This document shows, piece after piece, positions 8,320 to 12,482 of a stretch of DNA of 12,482 nt; position 1 is the first letter of the stretch; the number at the start of each line of letters is the position of its first letter. The notes below the pieces were generated by a model. It made no database searches, was not told the origin of the DNA, and saw nothing but the letters and a program-made list of their open reading frames with translations. The DNA is from UBA1858 sp045105615 (GTDB lineage Bacteria > Pseudomonadota > Gammaproteobacteria > UBA4575): assembly GCA_045105615.1 (NCBI GenBank), contig JBGCDS010000014.1, positions 1-12,482 of the forward strand, given 5' to 3'. The translations under genes were made by a program, and so were the position numbers.

Positions 8320-8751
8320 TTATTCTTGAATAGATTCTAGGTAGACTAGAATTTCAAATATACGTCCTCGTACAATGACATTTGAAAAATCTGATTCGGC
8401 TTGTCCCCATGTTTTTATATCAAATTGATTGCCCCAAATAGGCATCTCTGGCGTGCCATGTTCTGGATTAATATCGCTACCATCAATCGCTCTATAGAGC
8501 TCCATCCATGGAAAGACATCATTATTTTCCTTGGATAATGTGGTTAAGTTAGGAGGTGTATTGATTAAATGATCGCTAAACATACCGCTTCCTTTTGCAT
8601 TAGGTCCATGGCAAATAGAACAAAACCGATAAAATGTTTTACTGCCAGCTTCAACTGTGGAAGTGACTTCGTCATTTTCAGCAACTACTCCCGTGGTGTT
8701 AAATAAAAGTAAAGCTATTAATATCATTTTTATCAATATTAAAAATCTCAT
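8320..8751 (-). CDS. Periplasmic monoheme cytochrome c (upstream copy)
   Basis: A 143-residue periplasmic cytochrome c. The signal peptide is MRFLILIKMILIALLLFNTTGVVA with a cleavage site before ENDE. The heme motif is CSICH (44-48) and the probable axial ligand is Met103 in PEMPIWGNQF. The rest follows the same pattern as the adjacent paralogue: FPWMELYRAIDG, then HGTPEMPIWG, then VRGRIFEILVYLESIQE. The ATG is preceded by a weak AAGG about 10 bases upstream; an internal ATG at codon 9 would cut into the signal peptide. It is transcribed away from the membrane-protein pair on the plus strand, and the shared intergenic region has a perfect FNR/ANR box. The 97-base gap before the second copy contains a separate FNR-type site. 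The electron donor and acceptor are unknown, since no oxidase or reductase gene is in the window. Confidence 0.93.
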   Translation of the reverse strand: MRFLILIKMILIALLLFNTTGVVAENDEVTSTVEAGSKTFYRFCSICHGPNAKGSGMFSDHLINTPPNLTTLSKENNDVFPWMELYRAIDGSDINPEHGTPEMPIWGNQFDIKTWGQAESDFSNVIVRGRIFEILVYLESIQE

Positions 8752-8826
8752 AATTAATTTGCCTTAAATCAAGTTATTTAATGATTGAGTTATTTGATTT
8801 TTCTGTCGTTTCATGTGTATGCGAAA

Positions 8827-8832
8827 ATATTA
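8827..8832 (-). promoter_or_regulatory. Predicted -10 hexamer of the upstream cytochrome c gene
   Basis: On the minus strand this reads TAATAT, four of six matches to TATAAT. Transcription would begin near 8820 and leave a leader of about 69 bases. The centre of the FNR box (8860.5) would lie at about -40.5, the same as for the other cytochrome gene. The surroundings are very AT-rich, so a chance match is possible. Confidence 0.4.
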
Positions 8833-8848
8833 CATATATTTCTTATTT

Positions 8849-8872
8849 AGCAATTGATGTGAATCAATTGCT
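8849..8872. promoter_or_regulatory. Perfect FNR/ANR box within a 10-bp-arm palindrome in a divergent promoter
   Basis: AGCAATTGAT (8849-8858) and ATCAATTGCT (8863-8872) are exact reverse complements around GTGA. The core TTGATGTGAATCAA (8854-8867) matches all ten defined bases of TTGAT-N4-ATCAA, the site bound by the oxygen sensors FNR and ANR. It lies about 60 bases before the plus-strand ATG at 8921 and about 109 bases before the minus-strand ATG at 8751, with a -10-like hexamer at about -41 spacing on each side. A single site may therefore drive both directions. Confidence 0.75.
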
Positions 8873-8889
8873 GGAGGAAAAATAGTTGT

Positions 8890-8895
8890 TACAGT
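8890..8895 (+). promoter_or_regulatory. Predicted -10 hexamer of the membrane-protein pair
   Basis: TACAGT matches TATAAT at four of six positions. It would place the start of transcription near 8902 and the FNR box centre at exactly -41.5. The leader would be about 19 bases and includes the ribosome site GAGAGGTG at 8908-8915. Confidence 0.4.
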
Positions 8896-8920
8896 TGATT
8901 TGAAGATGAGAGGTGATTAT

Positions 8921-9310
8921 ATGAATTTTGATTCTATAGAATTACTGGCAGCAGTTTTAATTGTCATTGCTGCTGTAAAGGTAATAGTGATGATTATCAA
9001 TCCACAGCTTTGGCTGAAGCTGGTTGGCAAAATTTATACCGTACCTGCAATAGTTACGATCGTAGGTTTTGTATTATCACTATTAGTATTATATTTCATT
9101 GTTAATTCTGGCATTTCAATAGTGGAAATATTAGCGGTATGCTTATTTATAGCTTTACTGATGATGATGGGTTTGGCAAATTATGCCGATGAATTGATTT
9201 CGTGGTTTAAAGCACAAGAGTTTTTTGAGGTGATTAAAAAGCTTTGGTTATACTCAGCAATTTGGATATTTCTTATTGTTTGGGGTGCATATGCATTATT
9301 GTCGAAATAA
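8921..9310 (+). CDS. Uncharacterised membrane protein with four predicted helices
   Basis: A 129-residue, very hydrophobic protein that I do not recognise as a named family. Predicted membrane helices lie near residues 7-27, 40-60, 63-85 and 106-126, with short loops: one basic around INPQLWLKLVGK, one amphipathic around ADELISWFKAQEFFEVIKK. It has no Cys pair, heme motif or obvious catalytic signature. I chose the ATG at 8921 because GAGAGGTG (8908-8915) lies five bases before it; in-frame TTG (8900) and ATG (8906) codons upstream lack such a site. The next gene starts 20 bases after its stop on the same strand, so the two probably form an operon. It is divergent from the cytochrome c pair and shares the FNR-type control region, which suggests a role in low-oxygen physiology, but that is only inference from context. 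Confidence 0.82.
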   Translation: MNFDSIELLAAVLIVIAAVKVIVMIINPQLWLKLVGKIYTVPAIVTIVGFVLSLLVLYFIVNSGISIVEILAVCLFIALLMMMGLANYADELISWFKAQEFFEVIKKLWLYSAIWIFLIVWGAYALLSK

Positions 9311-9330
9311 CAAGGTAGTATTTTATTGGT

Positions 9331-9930
9331 ATGCTTAATAAGATTAAAATAAGCAAGATTGATAAAAAAAATAAATATATTGCGATAATATTTTTCATTG
9401 TATTTTCCATTATGGAAATACAAGCACTAGGCATGGAGAGTCATTATAAATATGATCTTTTGATGTGCCTTGCTTTGCTTGTTGCGGCTTATTATTTTAG
9501 ATCAAAGCTACATCTTTATTGGGGACACTATTTTTTATTTTCTATATTTCTCCTATTGCATTGCTTGGGTATGTATCAATTCTATGAAAAATATCCTTTA
9601 GGTGTTGAATATGATTATTGGGTGCATGGTTATTTTGGTTTAGTTTCGTCTTTATTTATACTTAGGTATTTTGTGAAGTCAGAATATAGATTCAGTGGTT
9701 TTTTCTGTGTCATCAGTACCTTTATTGTTGTGTTAGGAATGTCCTCGGCTCATGAGTTATATGAGTTTGCTGGTGCTATATTATTAGGTGAGGGTGATGG
9801 TGTGTTGTTTATTGGTGCCGGTGATATTGATCAATGGGATACACAAAAAGACATGTTAAATAATCTAATCGGTGCAATAGTTGGGGTTTGTTTGAAGCTA
9901 GTATTTAGTCAAGGCTCTAATGATTATTAA
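9331..9930 (+). CDS. DUF2238 / YjdF-like integral membrane protein
   Basis: A 199-residue protein with about six predicted membrane helices (near 16-34, 41-56, 65-83, 95-114, 122-142 and 174-193). The pattern YDYWVHGYFG (94-103), SAHELYEFAGAIL (139-151) and GDIDQWDTQKDM (164-175) resembles the DUF2238/YjdF family, whose members carry a D-x-x-x-H, an (H/Y)E-x-x-E and a D-x-W-D-(T/A)-Q-x-D-M motif. The family has no established function; conserved Asp, His and Glu residues at membrane edges could bind a metal or act catalytically, which is my inference. The ATG has only a distant AAGGT about 14 bases upstream, so translation may depend on the gene before it, 20 bases away. Downstream it faces the yidB-like gene tail to tail. 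Confidence 0.82.
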   Translation: MLNKIKISKIDKKNKYIAIIFFIVFSIMEIQALGMESHYKYDLLMCLALLVAAYYFRSKLHLYWGHYFLFSIFLLLHCLGMYQFYEKYPLGVEYDYWVHGYFGLVSSLFILRYFVKSEYRFSGFFCVISTFIVVLGMSSAHELYEFAGAILLGEGDGVLFIGAGDIDQWDTQKDMLNNLIGAIVGVCLKLVFSQGSNDY

Positions 9931-9977
9931 TTAAAATACTCCATAAAGATTAAATGTGTTTTAGGTTTATGATTGAG

Positions 9978-10013
9978 ATGACCGAAGTACATCGTATTTA
10001 CTCCGGCCGTCAT
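9978..10013 (-). terminator. Possible bulged hairpin in the convergent gap
   Basis: On the minus strand, ATGACGGCCGGAGTA (10013-9999) can fold back on TACTTCGGTCAT (9989-9978). This gives about eight pairs including one G-U, a three-base bulge and four more pairs, with a loop of about nine bases. It begins 13 bases after the stop of the YidB-family gene and also lies in the 3' region of the opposing plus-strand gene. No T-run follows on either strand, so it is only a candidate. Confidence 0.35.
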
Positions 10014-10025
10014 ATGAAAATCGAA

Positions 10026-10442
10026 TTATCCTAAAAACCCTTTCACTAATTTAGAAGCACCACCAATTCCGCCAATGGAATCTAACAATGAACCACCGCT
10101 GCTAGCCTTGTCTACCATCTGTGGCATGGCTTCTTGAAGTCCTGATAAGACGGAGCCCTTGTCAGAGCCTAATGCAGAGGCTAGTTGGCTTAATTTGTTT
10201 TCATCTACTAGTCCTTTTACCTGATCAGCAGAGATAGGTGTATTGTCACCATCGCCTAACCATGATTTGGCAACATCACCTAAACCGCCAGACTGTAAAC
10301 CGCTCAATAACCCTGCAATATCCGGACTATCACCACTACCTAATAAACTTCCTAATGCAGATTGAACTGCATTAGAGTCAACATTAGCACCGCCAGACAT
10401 TTTCGACATTAATAGCTGTGTGCCTAATTTCATGATATCCAT
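10026..10442 (-). CDS. YidB-family (DUF937) protein
   Basis: A 138-residue protein of the DUF937/YidB family; the function is not established. The hallmark stretch GGLGDVAKSWLGDGDNTPIS (52-71) is followed by a segment with ENKLSQLASALG and ending AMPQMVDKASSGG (about 81-117), as in YidB proteins. Composition is dominated by Gly, Ser, Leu and Ala, and the ends (1-50 and 118-138) are low in complexity. No signal peptide or membrane helix is apparent, so it is probably cytoplasmic. The ATG is well supported by GAGGA (plus coordinates 10448-10452) five bases upstream. It stands alone, divergent from the creatininase-family gene with a 162-base gap and convergent with the YjdF-like gene. Confidence 0.9.
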   Translation of the reverse strand: MDIMKLGTQLLMSKMSGGANVDSNAVQSALGSLLGSGDSPDIAGLLSGLQSGGLGDVAKSWLGDGDNTPISADQVKGLVDENKLSQLASALGSDKGSVLSGLQEAMPQMVDKASSGGSLLDSIGGIGGASKLVKGFLG

Positions 10443-10604
10443 AATTTTCCTCGAGTAGATTAAATATAATTTATTATGATTAATATATTACACATACTTT
10501 ATCAGGGTTAAAGCAATATTTGCTTAATCAGATTTAACTCATCAAGATGTCGAACATAACCATAAATAATTTAAGTAATTAATGACTATATTGTTGGCTG
10601 AAGA
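10443..10604. promoter_or_regulatory. Divergent promoter region of the YidB-family and creatininase-family genes
   Basis: This 162-base AT-rich gap must hold both promoters. It contains a short perfect inverted repeat, AAGCAA-TAT-TTGCTT (10511-10525), flanked by two imperfect direct copies, ATCAGGGTTAA (10501-10511) and ATCAGATTTAA (10527-10537), 26 bases apart. These could be a regulator site but match none I recognise. No certain -35/-10 pair can be assigned. Confidence 0.35.
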
Positions 10605-11363
10605 ATGAACAGAAATAACTCGATATTAGTTGAGACCTCGCCTTGGAACGTTATTCAACAAGCGATTAGCGATAACCTGATTTGTGTGCTGCCTATTGGT
10701 GCGGTATGTAAAGAGCATGGTTTGCATTTGCCATTAAATACAGATTATGTACAGGCAAATTGGCTTGCCCATCAACTTGCTTTACGTTTTCCATTAATTG
10801 TCTGGCCAGTGATTAGCTTTGCTTACTACCCAGCGTTTACTGACTATCCAGGTAGTTGGTCTATTTCTGAAAACACATTTATACAATGCGTGACCGATAT
10901 ATTGGACAGCGTTGGTAAGCATGGTGAGAATCAATTAATTTTCATCAATACAGGCATTAGTACAATTAGGCCGCTTGAAGTAGCAATATCGCAATCACCC
11001 TATGAGCAACGTACGACATTAATAAATGTTTATTCAGGAAGCCATGTAAATACAGTAACAAATGAAATTGAAGAACAGAAACGGGGCGGTCATGCTGATG
11101 AGTTAGAGACTTCAATTATGCTAGCCATCGATGAAAGTCTGGTGAGTATGCAATTTGCGCAAGCAGGTCTAGTAGATATCAAAAAAGGTCCGTTAAATCT
11201 TAATTATCCAAATAAACCAAATTATAGTCCTACCGGTGCTATGGGTAACCCTGCCTTGGCGACTAAAGATAAAGGCAAGAAAATTCTTGACGCAATACTA
11301 AAAGACTTGAAAGAAGTCATAGAGCCTATTGCTAATGCTAATAGTCACTTGAAATCCAGATAA
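10605..11363 (+). CDS. Creatininase-family amidohydrolase (NTG-variant subgroup)
   Basis: A 252-residue protein of the creatininase family, metal-dependent hydrolases of cyclic or linear amides (creatininase, the archaeal ArfB, MftE). The family core is visible: LPIGAVCKEHGLHLPLNTDY (29-48) with Glu37, His38 and Asp47 as likely metal residues, PAFTDYPGSWSIS (76-88) in place of the usual FPGT segment, and GGHADELETSIML (161-173) with His163 and Glu166. The usual NGHGGN motif is replaced by NTGIST (115-120), so the His normally found there is absent. I recall a subgroup sharing KEHG, YPAF, NTG-(I/V)-ST and YSPTGxxG-PxLAT, so this is probably a subgroup trait rather than decay. The substrate is unknown; it should not be called creatininase. 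No signal peptide is seen. The ATG follows a weak GAAG. Its stop is four bases from the stop of the opposing SOUL gene. Confidence 0.87.
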   Translation: MNRNNSILVETSPWNVIQQAISDNLICVLPIGAVCKEHGLHLPLNTDYVQANWLAHQLALRFPLIVWPVISFAYYPAFTDYPGSWSISENTFIQCVTDILDSVGKHGENQLIFINTGISTIRPLEVAISQSPYEQRTTLINVYSGSHVNTVTNEIEEQKRGGHADELETSIMLAIDESLVSMQFAQAGLVDIKKGPLNLNYPNKPNYSPTGAMGNPALATKDKGKKILDAILKDLKEVIEPIANANSHLKSR

Positions 11364-11367
11364 AAAC

Positions 11368-11985
11368 TTAATTAATTTCGATGTGCACTTCATTTCGGCG
11401 TAGAAATGGAATAGTCCAGGGTGGGTCATATGCAGCAGAATAGGGTTCTGATATAGATATATAACCATTGATCTTTAACCATTGTTGAAGCTCAATAGTT
11501 TTTTGTTCTAATTTTTCTGAGTTAATCAATCCGGAGTATCTGATTGTCGCTACCTTTTTCTCGGTTAGCTGCTTTATTTCTACCTTGCTATTAATTGGCT
11601 TTGGAATTGTATCGATAGTGTATTTAGAAGGTAAGACAAAGGTCATTGTCCACAGATTATCACTTTGTTCCTGATAGACAGGTACAGTCATTGCAATTTT
11701 TTCACTGGCTTGTTCTTCAATAACAGGTGTAGTCATCTCAATTTTTTGATTAGACTGATTGTCGCCAAATATATATCCAGCTAAACGCTTAAAACCTTCA
11801 TTGCCGCTTTGTTTGTAATTACCAGTTGTCGTTGTCTGTGCAATTAATGACTTTTCATATAAACGTATTTGGATATTATCCTGTTCAAGCAAGACTTTAT
11901 GAGCGGCTTCCTCTGAATTCCTAATGCCAACCACAGTACAACCTGTCATTGCTATCAATGTAAATATAATGGTGATTAATCTCAT
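11368..11985 (-). CDS. SOUL-family heme-binding lipoprotein
   Basis: A 205-residue lipoprotein of the SOUL/HBP heme-binding family. The signal MRLITIIFTLIAMTG is followed by Cys16 in the lipobox MTGC, so it should be anchored to a membrane on the periplasmic side. Family marks are IRLYEKSLIAQT (39-51), FKRLAGYIFGDN (65-76), KIEMTTPVIE (81-90), KIAMTVPV (96-103), TMTFVLPSKY (113-122), and the C-terminal DPPWTIPFLRRNEVHIEI (187-204). Heme binding is known for eukaryotic members; in bacterial homologues the role is largely unproven. The ATG has a moderate GGA about eight bases upstream. It is divergent from the ychJ-like gene with 92 bases between them and almost touches the creatininase-family gene at the 3' end, leaving no room for a separate terminator. 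Confidence 0.92.
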   Translation of the reverse strand: MRLITIIFTLIAMTGCTVVGIRNSEEAAHKVLLEQDNIQIRLYEKSLIAQTTTTGNYKQSGNEGFKRLAGYIFGDNQSNQKIEMTTPVIEEQASEKIAMTVPVYQEQSDNLWTMTFVLPSKYTIDTIPKPINSKVEIKQLTEKKVATIRYSGLINSEKLEQKTIELQQWLKINGYISISEPYSAAYDPPWTIPFLRRNEVHIEIN

Positions 11986-12047
11986 TACTGTTTTCCATAG
12001 TGCTAAAGGATAGAATAGCCTATTACTTATATCTCAACTACGTGTAC

Positions 12048-12069
12048 AACATTAAAGGTATTTAATGTT
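12048..12069. promoter_or_regulatory. Palindrome with 9-bp arms just before the YchJ gene
   Basis: AACATTAAA (12048-12056) and TTTAATGTT (12061-12069) are exact reverse complements around GGTA. The element ends eight bases before the YchJ start codon and lies in the 92-base divergent gap. It could be a repressor operator or a leader hairpin affecting translation. It matches no operator I can name. Confidence 0.5.
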
Positions 12070-12077
12070 ACTGAATT

Positions 12078-12461
12078 ATGAATAGCTTATGTCCATGCGG
12101 TAAGGCTAAACCATTAGATCAATGTTGTGGTCTTTTTCACTCTGGTAAGCAATATGCAAAAACACCAGAGCAATTAATGCGCTCGCGCTATAGTGCTTAT
12201 GCCTTAGGTGGCCTAGGCGAATATTTACTTAACACATGGCATCCAGCAATGGTGAAAGATTTAAAAGCAGAAAGTCTTTCAGAAAATTCACAAATGTGGG
12301 TCAAGCTGGAAGTGCTGAGTAAAACCCAAAAGAGTGATGAAGGGACAGTGGAATTCAAAGCGTATTTTATTAATGAAAAGGGAAATGAAGAAATCCTTTA
12401 TGAGAAATCATATTTTCAGAGAATTTCAGGTAAATGGCTATATGTTGGTGCTGAGCAATAA
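12078..12461 (+). CDS. YchJ family (UPF0225) protein, short form
   Basis: A 127-residue protein of the YchJ/UPF0225 family. The N-terminal SEC-C-like zinc knuckle is MNSLCPCGKAKPLDQCCG, with Cys5, Cys7, Cys16 and Cys17 as ligands. A family segment follows: FHSGKQYAKTPEQLMRSRYSAYALG (19-43), LNTWHP (51-56), then VEFKAYFI and YFQRISGKWLYVGAEQ to the end. E. coli YchJ, as I recall it, is about 150 residues with a second zinc knuckle at the C-terminus; that part is missing here and the stop is clean, so this is the short form found in many bacteria. The function is unknown. No clear ribosome binding site precedes the ATG; AAAGGT lies about 18 bases away inside the upstream palindrome. An out-of-frame ATG at 12065 opens only a six-codon frame. 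Confidence 0.93.
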   Translation: MNSLCPCGKAKPLDQCCGLFHSGKQYAKTPEQLMRSRYSAYALGGLGEYLLNTWHPAMVKDLKAESLSENSQMWVKLEVLSKTQKSDEGTVEFKAYFINEKGNEEILYEKSYFQRISGKWLYVGAEQ

Positions 12462-12482
12462 TTTATTGCGTACGCTTAAAAT

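Noticed and set aside
9181..9423. Minus-strand open frame spanning the junction of the two membrane-protein genes
   Set aside because: It overlaps two real plus-strand genes, and its translation has no signal, domain or ribosome site.

Overview
The window is AT-rich chromosomal DNA from a Gram-negative bacterium, most likely a gammaproteobacterium. The evidence is a YheS-type ABC-F protein, a YchJ/UPF0225 protein, a YidB/DUF937 protein, two lipoproteins with lipoboxes, periplasmic c-type cytochromes and FNR/ANR-type sites. Genus cannot be read from the sequence. I see no tRNA, rRNA, insertion sequence, integrase or CRISPR array. It looks like ordinary chromosome with many redox genes.

Layout. 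Bases 1-2139 hold katG (catalase-peroxidase), whose N-terminus lies before base 1. It ends at a strong GC-rich hairpin shared with a convergent DUF4870-type membrane protein (2235-2567, minus). Next on the minus strand is a large outer-membrane-type lipoprotein with PKD-like domains and three c-type heme motifs (2861-5311), preceded by yheS (5482-7380). A 407-base gap with one strong inverted repeat follows. Two paralogous monoheme cytochromes c lie in tandem on the minus strand (7788-8222 and 8320-8751), divergent from a plus-strand pair of membrane proteins (8921-9310 and 9331-9930). The right end holds a YidB-family protein (minus), a creatininase-family amidohydrolase (plus), a SOUL heme-binding lipoprotein (minus, nearly touching the amidohydrolase tail to tail) and a short YchJ protein (plus).

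The most interesting part is 8223-9930. The divergent intergenic region carries a perfect FNR/ANR consensus, TTGATGTGAATCAA, inside a longer perfect palindrome. A second near-perfect site, TTGATACAGATCAT, precedes the downstream cytochrome. Measured from plausible -10 hexamers on both strands, both sites lie at about -41, the classical position for activation by FNR. I infer a small oxygen-responsive regulon: two duplicated cytochromes c plus an uncharacterised four-helix membrane protein and a DUF2238/YjdF-like membrane protein. This is a prediction from sequence, not a demonstrated system.

Other redox or heme genes (katG, the triheme PKD lipoprotein, the SOUL protein) share the neighbourhood but show no visible common regulation with this module.
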